From Alphaproteobacteria bacterium (GTDB taxonomy: Bacteria; Pseudomonadota; Alphaproteobacteria; JAUHZC01), in contig CP060236.1 of the NCBI GenBank assembly GCA_023898725.1, positions 686,501 to 750,500 on the forward strand: a stretch of DNA of 64,000 nt. Reading direction: 5' to 3'. The translations under genes were made by a program, and so were the position numbers. Position 1 is the stretch's first letter. The number at the start of each line of letters is the position of its first letter. Below, one piece after another: positions 24,923-34,587 of the stretch. A model generated the notes under the pieces. The model was not told the DNA's origin. It saw nothing but the letters and a program-made list of their open reading frames with translations, and did no database searches.

Positions 24923-26026
24923 ATGAAACATCTCGATAAATTTTTCCTACTTTTTTTTCTTGGTTCCATGCATGCTACACACAATCTCTATGCAGAAGAA
25001 CCACTTGAGGAGGTTGCGGTTGAAGCCAGATCTGAGAATCTGGAAGACAGCTCTAAGCAAGAGATAGCCGAATCGTCGCTTGATGAGGATACACCCCTCC
25101 CTCCATCCGTTGATGCTGCAGAACCTGTCCGTGAAGAAAAAGCCCAAGGGAACTCTCAAAAAACACCTAAACCTCAAGGAAAAAAGAAACAATCTCCGTT
25201 TAAGGGTCACAAACCTTTTTGGAAAACAAGTCGCAAAAACACCTATGTTTTAAACAAGAACAATGAATTTGATTCTGTTGAATCGGTTGTGCTCTCAAAA
25301 GAATATAGGACAACAGCCGGACGTGTACTGATTGCGAATGCTAAGAAATTCACCAGTTACGTCACACTTTTTAAATCTCCTGGGGGAAAATGCTATAGTA
25401 TTGTTCAGCCCACGGAGATTGCTGGGATAAAACCTGGGTATTCGCTACCCTTACTAGCGGCCTATCAACATGAGAAACGACTCTTGCTCGACTTAACTGC
25501 TTTCAAGGATGTCCTAAAAGGTCAAGGTTGCCGGAAATGGAAGAAAATCAATGAGGTTGCAATTCTTTTTCCCGTACATCAAACCGCAACCGATGCAAAA
25601 CCCCATTATCCGTTGTGGATTTCTAAGGGGGGGAGAACCTTTGTGTCCGATAAAAAACAAGATCTTAATCTTAAAGAAGTAACAACAAAAACTGATATGT
25701 ACAAAGTTCCAGGTCTCTATCGACTGACCTACCAAGGAAAGGCCCATATTGCTACGACACTTCTAAAGAATTTTCAGAATACGAAACTATCTGAGGATCG
25801 ATCTGTTTTTAAGGATGACGAGGGTAATTGTTCTGTAGCCGATGGCATCGTGAAGAATGCTGTGCCCGGTTTTTCTTATTCAGGCGCGCCGTTGATCCAG
25901 AAGGTCCGTAAGAACCCGGGGCCCGTTGTGCGCGATTTAGATGGTGAGGATTGGATAGCACCATTTGATTGTAAAAACCTCAAAGAAGTAGAGATTTTAG
26001 CAATTGTATACGGATACCCAGAATGA
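24923..26026 (+). CDS. Exported protein with two G-x-C modules
   Basis: Unknown family, 367 aa. Signal peptide MKHLDKFFLLFFLGSMHATH, likely cut near YAEE. An acidic then Lys/Pro-rich linker runs to about residue 100. Two related modules follow: module 1 with LFKSPGGKCYSI, IKPGYSLPLLAA and a second cysteine 46 residues on (GQGCRKW), ending NEVAILFPV; module 2 with VFKDDEGNCSVADG, AVPGFSYSGAPL and a cysteine 47 residues on (PFDCKNL), ending VEILAIVYGYPE. The stop overlaps the next start as ATGA, so the two proteins are made together. Confidence 0.65.
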   Translation: MKHLDKFFLLFFLGSMHATHNLYAEEPLEEVAVEARSENLEDSSKQEIAESSLDEDTPLPPSVDAAEPVREEKAQGNSQKTPKPQGKKKQSPFKGHKPFWKTSRKNTYVLNKNNEFDSVESVVLSKEYRTTAGRVLIANAKKFTSYVTLFKSPGGKCYSIVQPTEIAGIKPGYSLPLLAAYQHEKRLLLDLTAFKDVLKGQGCRKWKKINEVAILFPVHQTATDAKPHYPLWISKGGRTFVSDKKQDLNLKEVTTKTDMYKVPGLYRLTYQGKAHIATTLLKNFQNTKLSEDRSVFKDDEGNCSVADGIVKNAVPGFSYSGAPLIQKVRKNPGPVVRDLDGEDWIAPFDCKNLKEVEILAIVYGYPE

Positions 26027-26859
26027 TAATCCCTGTTTTTTTAACGCATTTTTTCTATGGGATCATCAGTATTTTTTGCCTTATTCCCAGTCTTTATGCG
26101 GCAGAAAATGTATCTGCGGCTGGGCCTGAGAAGCTTTATACAACACCAGATACGAAAGAAAGCGACCAGCCTGCAGAAGAGTCTGTTTCCACCGAAACTG
26201 TTTCTGTGCGTTCCCCCATAAAACAATTAGAAGAGGAAACAGAAAAGAAGGATCACAGTGCTCCTTCTGCCTCACAAGAGTTCAAACCTTTGTGGCTAAG
26301 GTCTGGGAGTTATTTCCAGGGTAAAAAACAGCGTGATGAAGTACCGTCAGTCATGGAAATCCATGATAATACTCTGTCATCATGGGTTCAGTGGATGCAA
26401 AAAGCTATTTATGTGACCTACAAAGAACAAACTGTCGTGACCCGTACAAAAAGTGGTGAAAGCAAAACAACGATGGGGCTTGGTTTTTTTCGCAGCCAAA
26501 ATGGCACTTGTTATGTTACCCCTGTAGAACCACAAGCCCTAAAGCTAGGGACATACTATATGGTGGTCCCTAGCGTCGAAGAGGTGCTTGATAAAACCAA
26601 AGGACAAAAAACTATCCGTCGCCAACGCCAGAGTTTTACCAAGCACCCCTGGGTTAGTGATCTCAAGTGCGCAAACGATAATAGTATGTTAGTTGCAATT
26701 GGGGCCTTTGATTTGCAATCCCAACACATGCAAGAACCTGATGACGATACAAAGAAACGAGTTGAGGAGTCTGACAAAAAAAGGGACATACTCTGTCAAG
26801 ATAAAAAGAGTAAAACCTCATCCCTATCCGAGAAGAAGCCAGAATCTCCTTCCGCATAA
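26023..26859 (+). CDS. Exported protein with one G-x-C module
   Basis: Unknown family, 278 aa, coupled to the upstream gene by an ATGA overlap. Signal peptide MIIPVFLTHFFYGIISIFCL to about LYAAE. An acidic linker leads to the module FFRSQNGTCYVTPVE, LKLGTYYMVVPS, a second cysteine 53 residues on (DLKCAND) and the strand MLVAIGAFD. The C-terminal 45 residues are charged (Lys/Glu/Ser) and probably flexible. It converges on accD 12 bp later; no terminator is visible between them. Confidence 0.62.
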   Translation: MIIPVFLTHFFYGIISIFCLIPSLYAAENVSAAGPEKLYTTPDTKESDQPAEESVSTETVSVRSPIKQLEEETEKKDHSAPSASQEFKPLWLRSGSYFQGKKQRDEVPSVMEIHDNTLSSWVQWMQKAIYVTYKEQTVVTRTKSGESKTTMGLGFFRSQNGTCYVTPVEPQALKLGTYYMVVPSVEEVLDKTKGQKTIRRQRQSFTKHPWVSDLKCANDNSMLVAIGAFDLQSQHMQEPDDDTKKRVEESDKKRDILCQDKKSKTSSLSEKKPESPSA

Positions 26860-26871
26860 AATCTTTATATA

Positions 26872-27720
26872 TTAGGGTAAAAGAACTTTTAGCACCGTTG
26901 CAAGCTCACGACGCAGGTGTTTGCGATGGACGACACGATCAATCATTCCATGTTCCAGTAAATATTCCGAGCGCTGAAATCCTTCAGGCAGTTCAGCACG
27001 GATGGTTTGTTTAATTACGCGCGCACCCGTGAAAGCAATTAATGCCTTAGGCTCAGCCATAATAATGTCTCCTAGCATAGCAAATGAAGCAGACACCCCT
27101 CCTGTTGTTGGATCCGTAAGAACGGTAATATAAGGAAGTCCGGCATCTTTCACCATAGAAACACCAATGGTTGCCCGTGGCATCTGCATGAGTGATAGAA
27201 TGCCTTCTTGCATGCGTGCACCCCCTGATGCTGTGATCACAAGGTAGGGAAGCTTCCGATGGACTGCATGTTGTGCACCAACCACAAGAGCCTCTCCTGC
27301 GGCAACACCCATGGATCCACCCATGAAATTAAAGTCAAACACTGCTACGACAAGGGCTTGTCCTTCAATCTTTCCCTCAGCAACACAAACGGCATCATCC
27401 ATATCATTTTCAGTGCGCGCTTGTTTGAGGCGATCGGCATATTTCTTTAAGTCACGAAACTTCAGTGGATCAAGGGAAGAGGGGGGAAGTGCAATACGTG
27501 TATAAGTGGCACCATCAAATAAAAACCGCAATCTATCTTTGGCATTCAGCCGAAGATGATGATCACAGTGGTGACACACATGTATGTTGGCTTCAAGGTC
27601 ACGATGAAAAATAAGCTTTTCGCACGCAGGACACTTATGCCAAAGATCCTCCGGTATATCGTTCTTTTGCCCCATAAGTGCCTTAAGACGAGGGCGAACA
27701 AAATCAGTGAGCCAGTTCAT
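26872..27720 (-). CDS. accD: Acetyl-CoA carboxylase carboxyltransferase subunit beta
   Basis: Beta half of the carboxyltransferase that transfers CO2 from biotin to acetyl-CoA in fatty-acid synthesis. The 282 aa show the N-terminal zinc ribbon (CPACEKLIF and CHHCDHHLRL) and the crotonase-like core: FNFMGGSMGVAAGE, TASGGARMQEG, LTDPTTGGVSASFA, FTGARVIKQTI and LPEGFQRSEYLLEHGMID. Lengths and motifs are normal. It is the last gene of a minus-strand run with the two sugar genes, 9 bp after the dehydrogenase gene; the functional link is probably only transcriptional. Confidence 0.95.
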   Translation of the reverse strand: MNWLTDFVRPRLKALMGQKNDIPEDLWHKCPACEKLIFHRDLEANIHVCHHCDHHLRLNAKDRLRFLFDGATYTRIALPPSSLDPLKFRDLKKYADRLKQARTENDMDDAVCVAEGKIEGQALVVAVFDFNFMGGSMGVAAGEALVVGAQHAVHRKLPYLVITASGGARMQEGILSLMQMPRATIGVSMVKDAGLPYITVLTDPTTGGVSASFAMLGDIIMAEPKALIAFTGARVIKQTIRAELPEGFQRSEYLLEHGMIDRVVHRKHLRRELATVLKVLLP

Positions 27721-27729
27721 GGACGCTCC

Positions 27730-29013
27730 TTAAATTGACCAATAACGCATTTTTGAGGATGCAACCTGAGAGGACCAGATGCGTTTGATATCAAGAATCA
27801 CACCGTTCGGGGTCAACAGTTTTTCAAAAGATGCGGATGTGAAGTTTTTATAGCCTGCGTGAGGAACGGCGCCAATTACAGCATCAAACCCCTGTAACTG
27901 CTCGAGATGAACATGAATATCCAAATCATACAAATCTTTTGCTTCATTTACATCGGCAAGTGGATCGTGAATTTCAAGCCTATGGCCAAATTGACGCAAG
28001 TGGCGTACAAGATCAATAATCTTTGTGTTCCGCAAGTCAGGGACATTCTCTTTGAATGTAAGTCCCAACAACAAGATACGAGCTGCTGGGGTGGGCGTGG
28101 ATTTACTAATTTCGTCATGAATTTTAGATGCCAAGAAGTAACTCATGCTTTCATTAATCTCACGTCCTGAAAGAATAATCTTTGGTTCCTGACCATAGTT
28201 CTTTGCTGCATGGGCTAAATAATAAGGGTCAACACCGATACAGTGCCCTCCCACAAGTCCCGGTGAAAAAGGCAAGAAATTCCATTTAGACTTTGCTGCA
28301 TCGAGCACATCGTGCGTGTTGAGACCCATTTCGGTAAAGATCATGCAAATCTCATTCATAAATGCAATGTTGATATCTCTTTGGGCGTTTTCAATAACTT
28401 TCGCCGCCTCCGCTGTTTTAATGGAGGAAGCCTTAAAAATATTATTGCTATTGATAGACCCATAAATATCCGCCAAGAGATCTGTGATTTCAGGGGTTTC
28501 ACCCGCGACAATTTTTGTAATGGTTGCTACCGTGTGCACTTTGTCCCCAGGGTTGATGCGTTCTGGTGAGTATCCCAAGTGGAAGTGCTTCCCCGCTTTG
28601 AGCCCTGAAAACTTCTCAAGAATAGGAGCGCACACATCTTCGGTAACGCCTGGATAAACCGTGCTTTCGTAAACAACAATCGCTCCTTTTTTGATGGCTT
28701 TCCCCACAGTTTCGGAGGCCTTCATCAGGGGTGTAAGGTCTGGTTCGTTTTTATCTGTAATGGGAGTGGGAACGGTGACGATATACACATCTTTGCCACT
28801 AATATCACCCAGCTGATTAGTGTATGTGAGAGTTGATGTGCGCAAATCCTCGGGGGCGACTTCTGCTGTGGAATCTGTTCCCCTATGAAGTTCGGCTAGC
28901 CGCCTATTATTGATGTCAAAGCCTGTGACGGTGTGCACGCGCGCAAGACCAATAGCCAGAGGAAGGCCGACATAACCAAGTCCAATCACTGCAATGCTGT
29001 ATATAGGGGGCAT
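27730..29013 (-). CDS. UDP-N-acetylhexosamine dehydrogenase (WbpO/TviB family)
   Basis: An NAD-dependent four-electron dehydrogenase that oxidises C6 of a UDP-sugar to a uronic acid for capsule or O-antigen. 427 aa. N-terminal Rossmann motif VIGLGYVGLPLAIGLA, VPTPITDKNEPDL, YESTVYPGVTEDVCAP, the central YSPERINPGD, AEAAKVIENAQRDINIAFMN, and the nucleophile cysteine in GLVGGHCIGVDPYYL. YSPERINPGD and the Cys motif favour the WbpO/TviB group (UDP-GlcNAc/GalNAc) over UDP-glucose dehydrogenase. It directly follows the epimerase gene. Confidence 0.85.
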   Translation of the reverse strand: MPPIYSIAVIGLGYVGLPLAIGLARVHTVTGFDINNRRLAELHRGTDSTAEVAPEDLRTSTLTYTNQLGDISGKDVYIVTVPTPITDKNEPDLTPLMKASETVGKAIKKGAIVVYESTVYPGVTEDVCAPILEKFSGLKAGKHFHLGYSPERINPGDKVHTVATITKIVAGETPEITDLLADIYGSINSNNIFKASSIKTAEAAKVIENAQRDINIAFMNEICMIFTEMGLNTHDVLDAAKSKWNFLPFSPGLVGGHCIGVDPYYLAHAAKNYGQEPKIILSGREINESMSYFLASKIHDEISKSTPTPAARILLLGLTFKENVPDLRNTKIIDLVRHLRQFGHRLEIHDPLADVNEAKDLYDLDIHVHLEQLQGFDAVIGAVPHAGYKNFTSASFEKLLTPNGVILDIKRIWSSQVASSKMRYWSI

Positions 29014-30003
29014 TTAGGAAACTCCGTAATAAGATTTATACCATTCAACAAAGAGAGGGATCCCCTCTGTAATATTAGTTTGGGGTGAAAATCCAAAATC
29101 CGCCTGACTTTCAGAAATATCAGCAACTGTTTCTTTGACGTCTCCCGGCAAAAGGGGTAAAAACTCAATTTTCGCCTTTTTTCCAAAAGCCAGCTCAAGT
29201 GTGTGAATGTAGTCCATTAATCCCTCGGAGCGATCATTGCCAATGTTATAAATTGTGTGGAGCGCCCCATTAACCGGACATTGAGGAGGCTTTTGCAAGC
29301 ACGCAACAACACCGCTAACAATATCATCAATATAGGTAAAGTTTCTACGCATATCTCCGTTATTAAAAACCTTGATGGGACGATCGTGTGTGAGAGCATC
29401 AGCAAACAGATAAGCAGCCATATCCGGGCGCCCCCAAGGACCATACACGGTGAAAAAACGCAGACCCGTGGCTGGTATTTTGTATAGATGGCTATAACTA
29501 TGAGTCATTAATTCCCCCGCACGTTTTGATGCAGCATAAATGGCCATCGGCGCATCCACTCTGTCTTTAACGGAAAAAGGCATTTTTGTGTTGTACCCAT
29601 ACACGGACGATGTGCTTGCATAAACCAAGTGCTTCAGGGTGGGCAATGTACGACACATTTCAAGCACATTTAAATGTCCATAGACATTCGCATCAATATA
29701 CGCATAAGGGTTTTTAAGAGAGTAGGGAACACTGGCTTGCGCTGCCAGATTTACCACATGGGTGATTTCAGGATGGTCTTTTGTGAGTGTTTCCATGTCT
29801 GTGCGATTGGCAATATCGCGCTTATAGAATATAAAGTGGGGGGTATCACCAATAGCATTAATACGATTGCTTTTGAGGATAGGATCATAATAATCATTCA
29901 GATTATCAAGGCCAATGACAGTGTGACCATTGTGTAAAAGTGCCTGACAAACGTGAAATCCAATAAACCCTGCTGCTCCTGTAACTAAGTACGTATCTGA
30001 CAC
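29014..30003 (-). CDS. UDP-uronate 4-epimerase family (extended SDR)
   Basis: 329 aa with a GTG start and an AGAGG ribosome site. Extended SDR motifs: TGAAGFIGFHV (NAD binding), LDNLNDYYDPILKSNR, NLAAQASVPYSLKNP, ASTSSVYG and catalytic YAASKRAGE, then LRFFTVYGPWGRPDMA and RRNFTYIDDIV. The closest recognisable group is UDP-glucuronate 4-epimerase (LspL/Gla-type). With the neighbouring dehydrogenase it could act on the uronic acid product, as TviB-TviC do, to supply a GalA- or GalNAcA-type donor. The exact substrate cannot be read from sequence. Confidence 0.82.
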   Translation of the reverse strand: MSDTYLVTGAAGFIGFHVCQALLHNGHTVIGLDNLNDYYDPILKSNRINAIGDTPHFIFYKRDIANRTDMETLTKDHPEITHVVNLAAQASVPYSLKNPYAYIDANVYGHLNVLEMCRTLPTLKHLVYASTSSVYGYNTKMPFSVKDRVDAPMAIYAASKRAGELMTHSYSHLYKIPATGLRFFTVYGPWGRPDMAAYLFADALTHDRPIKVFNNGDMRRNFTYIDDIVSGVVACLQKPPQCPVNGALHTIYNIGNDRSEGLMDYIHTLELAFGKKAKIEFLPLLPGDVKETVADISESQADFGFSPQTNITEGIPLFVEWYKSYYGVS

Positions 30004-30160
30004 TGATTATTACCTCTTTCACGATCTGAACACTTGTACACAAAATCGCATTTCAGTGCAACTCTATACAACCCTTTATTGCAGAGGTCATGTGAATATG
30101 CTAGCAATAACAAATGATGAAGAATTTTTCCTGTTATTTCTCACGCATGAGGCATACTTG

Positions 30161-30739
30161 ATGTTTGTTTCTGCACGATCACGTATGTATGCTGTTGCAT
30201 TATTCAAGGCTGCCCAAGTTCGCGCTGTGGAGGAAGAGGTGGGACGCGCTCTTGCCTGTCTTGTTTTGGGAAGTGATTCCCTTGCCGCTATTATTCTTGG
30301 CGCTCCTTCTTTTGTGGGCTATGGTTCTGTGAACAGCAAAAAAGCGCATCGTGCGCTAAGGACTTTTTTGGCTCACGACAGTGCTCCTGCAGAGAACATA
30401 TTGGGGCGTTTCATTCTGCAGCTTCTTTTGCGCAAGCGCACACCGTTGTTGCCTCAGATTGCTTATGCGTACTATATTTGTCAATGTATGGCACGCGGAA
30501 CCTTTCCCGCTGTCATACGCGCTGCTCACCCATTGTCTGTTGAGCAAATCAAGGCAATAGAGACGCTTGTGCATCAGGCCCGAAGGGTAAAGCCCACGTT
30601 CATGGTTCAATTGGTACCCTCTCTTATCGCTGGGTTTGATGTTGTGTGTGGAGATTGGCGTTTTGATGCCACCTTGCAAGGGCGATTAAGACGCATTCGC
30701 ACACGCATTCAAACAACCCTCACAACACAAAAAATATAG
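30161..30739 (+). CDS. atpH: ATP synthase F1 subunit delta
   Basis: Stator subunit linking F1 to the b subunits. I place the start at the ATG at 30161 because a GAGG tract lies 8 bases upstream and it gives the normal family length (192 aa, MFVSARSRMYAVALFKAAQ); an in-frame ATG at 30056 would add 35 unsupported residues. The helical N-domain (YAVALFKAAQVRAVEEEV, FLAHDSAPAENILGRFI) and the C-terminal part (PSLIAGFDVVCGDWRFDATLQ) with the G-x-x-x-x-x-G-D-x-x-x-D-x-S-like ending fit OSCP/delta. First gene of atpHAGDC. Confidence 0.88.
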   Translation: MFVSARSRMYAVALFKAAQVRAVEEEVGRALACLVLGSDSLAAIILGAPSFVGYGSVNSKKAHRALRTFLAHDSAPAENILGRFILQLLLRKRTPLLPQIAYAYYICQCMARGTFPAVIRAAHPLSVEQIKAIETLVHQARRVKPTFMVQLVPSLIAGFDVVCGDWRFDATLQGRLRRIRTRIQTTLTTQKI

Positions 30740-30747
30740 GTCTCAAA

Positions 30748-32289
30748 ATGCAAAAAGCTGTTGAACTGACAAAATTTATCCAATCTGAAATTCTGGGTGA
30801 TGCAAACCCCACACATGCGGCGGAGGTGGGTGAGGTCATTGATGTAGGTGATGGTGTTGCCCGGGTGATGGGGCTTTCACATGTGCAAGCAGGTGAAATG
30901 GTGGTGACAGCATCAGGCATTAAGGGATTAGCGCTAAACCTTGAACAAGACAATGTGGGGATTGTTTTATTTGGTGATGCCTCTCGGGTTGCTGAGGGAG
31001 ATGTGGTGACGCGCACCCAGAAAATTCTAGAGGTTCCTGTGGGGGAAGGACTTCTCGGTCGTGTTGTGAATGCCCTTGGTGAACCAATCGATGGCAAGGG
31101 AGCGCTGCCCGCAGAGACAACTGAGCTTCGCCGGGTAGAAACGAGTGCCCCTGGTATTATCGCTCGTAAGTCTGTGCATGAGCCTCTTCTTACAGGGATC
31201 AAAGCTATTGATACACTTGTTCCGGTTGGTCGTGGTCAGCGAGAGCTGATTATCGGTGATCGCCAAACAGGAAAAACAGCGATTGCCATTGATGCTATTT
31301 TAAATCAGCGTCAAGCCTTTGAGTCGGGTGATCCCCAACAAAAAATACACTGCGTTTATGTGGCAGTAGGACAAAAATGCGCTACTATTGCACAGTTGGT
31401 CAGCATTCTTGAAGACCGTGGAGCAATGAAATATACTACGGTTGTATCGGCCACGGCATCGGAGGCTGCAGCTATGCGGTTTTTAGCACCCTATGCTGGT
31501 TGCGCGATGGGTGAGTATTTTCGCGATAATGGTCAACATGCACTTATTATCTATGATGATTTATCTAAGCATGCTACCGCCTATCGTGAGATGTCTTTGT
31601 TGTTGCGTCGCCCCCCTGGACGTGAGGCATATCCTGGCGATGTTTTTTATTTGCACTCCCGTCTTTTGGAGCGTGCAGCCAAAATGAGTGATGCGCACGG
31701 CGGGGGATCCTTAACAGCTCTTCCTATTATTGAAACGCAAGCAGGGGATGTCTCGGCTTATATTCCTACCAATGTAATTTCGATTACGGATGGTCAAATT
31801 TTTCTCGAAGCAAATTTGTTTTACAAGGGTGTGCGCCCTGCCATTAATGTCGGTCTATCCGTAAGTCGTGTGGGGTCGGCAGCACAAACAAAAGCGATGA
31901 AACGTGTGGCAGGCTCAGTGAAGCTGGAACTTGCCCAGTATCGTGAGATGGAGGCATTTGCCCAGTTTTCCAGTGATCTTGATCCAGCAACACAACAGCT
32001 TCTACGCCGCGGCGAGCGTCTGGTTGAAATTCTCAAGCAAGATCAATACGCGCCACTGTCCATGGCCGAACAGCTGGTACAGATTTTTGCTGGTACAGGT
32101 GGGTATCTGGATGAAATCGACTTGCATCGCGTGCCTGGTTTTCTTGCGAAACTCCATGCAACATGTCATGCTAATCATAAGCCGTTCCTTGATGAGTTGA
32201 ACCATCGTGGTGAGCTTTCAGACGATATGGCCGAGGAGCTTGGCGCAATTATCGTCCGTACGCGTACTGCTTATGAGGAGGTTGATTAA
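30748..32289 (+). CDS. atpA: ATP synthase F1 subunit alpha
   Basis: Non-catalytic nucleotide-binding subunit, 513 aa. Seen: the beta-barrel start EVIDVGDGVARVMGL, Walker A GDRQTGKTAIAIDAIL, IIYDDLSKHATAYREM, the RRPPGREAYPGDVFYLHSRL segment, and the ISITDGQIFLE and GLSVSRVGSAAQ stretches with the arginine finger. The C-terminal helical domain is complete. It ends at the start of atpG with a 1-base overlap. Confidence 0.97.
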   Translation: MQKAVELTKFIQSEILGDANPTHAAEVGEVIDVGDGVARVMGLSHVQAGEMVVTASGIKGLALNLEQDNVGIVLFGDASRVAEGDVVTRTQKILEVPVGEGLLGRVVNALGEPIDGKGALPAETTELRRVETSAPGIIARKSVHEPLLTGIKAIDTLVPVGRGQRELIIGDRQTGKTAIAIDAILNQRQAFESGDPQQKIHCVYVAVGQKCATIAQLVSILEDRGAMKYTTVVSATASEAAAMRFLAPYAGCAMGEYFRDNGQHALIIYDDLSKHATAYREMSLLLRRPPGREAYPGDVFYLHSRLLERAAKMSDAHGGGSLTALPIIETQAGDVSAYIPTNVISITDGQIFLEANLFYKGVRPAINVGLSVSRVGSAAQTKAMKRVAGSVKLELAQYREMEAFAQFSSDLDPATQQLLRRGERLVEILKQDQYAPLSMAEQLVQIFAGTGGYLDEIDLHRVPGFLAKLHATCHANHKPFLDELNHRGELSDDMAEELGAIIVRTRTAYEEVD

Positions 32290-33155
32290 TGTCCCAACTA
32301 CAGGCAATCAAAGAACGTCGTGAGGCTGTTCGCTCAACGCAAAAAATTACAACTGCGATGAAGATGATTGCTGTTTCGCGCTTACGCGCGGCCCAGCGTA
32401 TTAAACAGCAGGCTGATGCCTACGTTTCTCATATTGAGCGCTTATTTCAGGTGGTCGTTGCGCAGTCCTCTCAAGCGTTTGGTCGCTACACGCAATCTCC
32501 TGATGTGCAGAAAGATTTGTATATCATTGTTGCCGCGAATCGAGGCTTGTGCGGGAGCTATAATCAAAATATTTTCCGAATGACCACGATGATTCTCGAA
32601 CAAAATCAAGGAACGGAAAGTAGCTTGGATGTTATTACTTTGGGAAAGAAGGGGGGGGAGTTCATTGGGCGTTGTGAGGATGTTGATCATATTGCGCATT
32701 ATCCGCTTGGTGATACTCCAGATTATTCCCAGATTGAAGGGGTCATTCAGCATGTTTTACCTGCCATAACAGCAGGCACTTACCGTAAGGTGATCTGTTT
32801 GGGTACACGTTACCGCAGTGCGCTTCTGCAAGAAGCTCAAGCTATCCAAATTTTCCCGTATGAATACGCTGAGGCCATAGGTGTTTTGCGGGAGATTTCC
32901 GTTGATCCTGATTTGCAAACGGGGGCTGATCATTTGTGGGGGTTTTATCTGCGGAGTAAACTATATGAGTGTATCCTTCAAAGTGTGACAAGTGAACACG
33001 CAGCACGTATGCGTGCGATGGACGGGGCCTCACGCAATGCAACAGAGATGATTGAGGAACTGACATTGCGTTATAATCGTCAACGTCAGTCAACAATTAC
33101 GAGTGAGTTAATTGAAATTATAGCAGGAAGTGAATCCATGAAGGGCGAGAACTAA
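32289..33155 (+). CDS. atpG: ATP synthase F1 subunit gamma
   Basis: Central rotor shaft, 288 aa. The two coiled-coil ends are clear: SQLQAIKERREAVRSTQKIT with TTAMKMIAVSRLRAAQ at the N-terminus, and EHAARMRAMDGASRNATEMI with LTLRYNRQRQSTITSELIEI at the C-terminus. The middle Rossmann-like domain has VAANRGLCGSYNQNIFR. Spacing to its neighbours is 1-2 bp, consistent with coupled translation. Confidence 0.97.
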   Translation: MSQLQAIKERREAVRSTQKITTAMKMIAVSRLRAAQRIKQQADAYVSHIERLFQVVVAQSSQAFGRYTQSPDVQKDLYIIVAANRGLCGSYNQNIFRMTTMILEQNQGTESSLDVITLGKKGGEFIGRCEDVDHIAHYPLGDTPDYSQIEGVIQHVLPAITAGTYRKVICLGTRYRSALLQEAQAIQIFPYEYAEAIGVLREISVDPDLQTGADHLWGFYLRSKLYECILQSVTSEHAARMRAMDGASRNATEMIEELTLRYNRQRQSTITSELIEIIAGSESMKGEN

Positions 33156-33157
33156 GA

Positions 33158-34576
33158 ATGGCAACAAAACAACAGAATACAGGATCAATCGTACAAGTCC
33201 TTGGTGCGGTCATTGACGTTTATTTTCCTGAAAGAGTACCCGCGCTTTTGCATGCATTATCGATCACAATGCCAACAGGATCCATTACTCTTGAGGTGGC
33301 GAAACATATGGGAGATGGTGTCGTGCGTACCATTGCCATGGAAGTCACGGATGGTGTGGCTCGTGGCCAAGAGGTGATTGATACCGGTGAACCTATTAAA
33401 ACACCAGTGGGCGAAGAAACCCTTGGGCGCATTGTGAATGTACTGGGTCAGCCCTTGGATGAGCGTGGCCCTGTAGCGGCTAAAGAGCATTGGGCGATTC
33501 ATCGCAAAGCGCCGGATTTTACCCAACAGTCCACAGACGCTGATGTTCTTGAGACAGGAATCAAAGTTATTGATTTGCTTGCGCCCTATGTTCGCGGAGG
33601 AAAAATTGGTCTTTTCGGAGGCGCCGGTGTAGGCAAAACGGTTCTAATTATGGAGTTGATCAATAATATTGCTCGCGCACATGGAGGGTATTCAGTGTTT
33701 GCTGGTGTAGGCGAGCGTACCCGTGAAGGAAATGATTTGTACCATGAAATGATTCAATCTGGGGTCATTAATCTCGAAGGACAATCAAAAGCTTCATTGG
33801 TGTATGGTCAAATGAACGAGCCTCCCGGCGCCCGTGCGCGTGTTGCTTTGACGGCCCTTACACAAGCGGAATATTTCCGTGATGTGAAAGGTCAGGATGT
33901 GTTGTTGTTTGTGGATAATCTTTTTCGCTTTACCCAAGCAGGATCCGAAGTTTCTGCGCTTTTGGGACGCATTCCTTCTGCGGTGGGGTATCAACCCACA
34001 CTCGCTACAGAAATGGGTGAGCTTCAAGAGCGCATTACCTCCACCCAGCACGGTTCTATCACAAGTGTTCAAGCCATCTATGTCCCGGCCGATGATTTAA
34101 CAGATCCGGCTCCAGCGACATCATTTTCGCATTTAGACGCAACGACTGTGTTAAATCGGAAAATTGCTGAGCTTGGAATCTATCCTGCTGTTGATCCTCT
34201 GGACTCTAGTTCTCGTGCGCTTACCCCTGCCGTTGTGGGGGCAGAGCACTATGATGTTGCCCGAGAAGTGCAGCGCATCTTGCAATCGTATAAGTCCTTG
34301 CAAGATATTATCGCTATTCTAGGAGTGGATGAGCTCAGTGAGGAAGACAAGCTAATCGTTGAGCGTGCGCGGAAAATGCAGCGCTTCTTGTCACAACCAT
34401 TCTTTGTGGCTGAGGTGTTTACGGGATCAAAAGGTGCGTATGTTCCTCTTGCGAAAACAATTGAAGCCTTTAATGCGATCATTGAGGGTGAGTGTGACCA
34501 CCTTCCTGAGCAAGCTTTTTATATGACAGGTACACTTGATGACGTACATGATAAAGCAAAAAAATTGACGTCTTAA
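33158..34576 (+). CDS. atpD: ATP synthase F1 subunit beta
   Basis: Catalytic subunit, 472 aa. Walker A GGAGVGKTVLIMELI, catalytic Glu in GVGERTREGNDLYHEM, DELSEED (the DELSEED lever loop), PSAVGYQPTLATEMG, and VPADDLTDPAPATSF. The Walker B neighbourhood reads LLFVDNLFRFTQAG; most bacteria have Ile where this has Leu. Otherwise normal. Confidence 0.98.
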   Translation: MATKQQNTGSIVQVLGAVIDVYFPERVPALLHALSITMPTGSITLEVAKHMGDGVVRTIAMEVTDGVARGQEVIDTGEPIKTPVGEETLGRIVNVLGQPLDERGPVAAKEHWAIHRKAPDFTQQSTDADVLETGIKVIDLLAPYVRGGKIGLFGGAGVGKTVLIMELINNIARAHGGYSVFAGVGERTREGNDLYHEMIQSGVINLEGQSKASLVYGQMNEPPGARARVALTALTQAEYFRDVKGQDVLLFVDNLFRFTQAGSEVSALLGRIPSAVGYQPTLATEMGELQERITSTQHGSITSVQAIYVPADDLTDPAPATSFSHLDATTVLNRKIAELGIYPAVDPLDSSSRALTPAVVGAEHYDVAREVQRILQSYKSLQDIIAILGVDELSEEDKLIVERARKMQRFLSQPFFVAEVFTGSKGAYVPLAKTIEAFNAIIEGECDHLPEQAFYMTGTLDDVHDKAKKLTS

Positions 34577-34587
34577 GGGTATATCGT

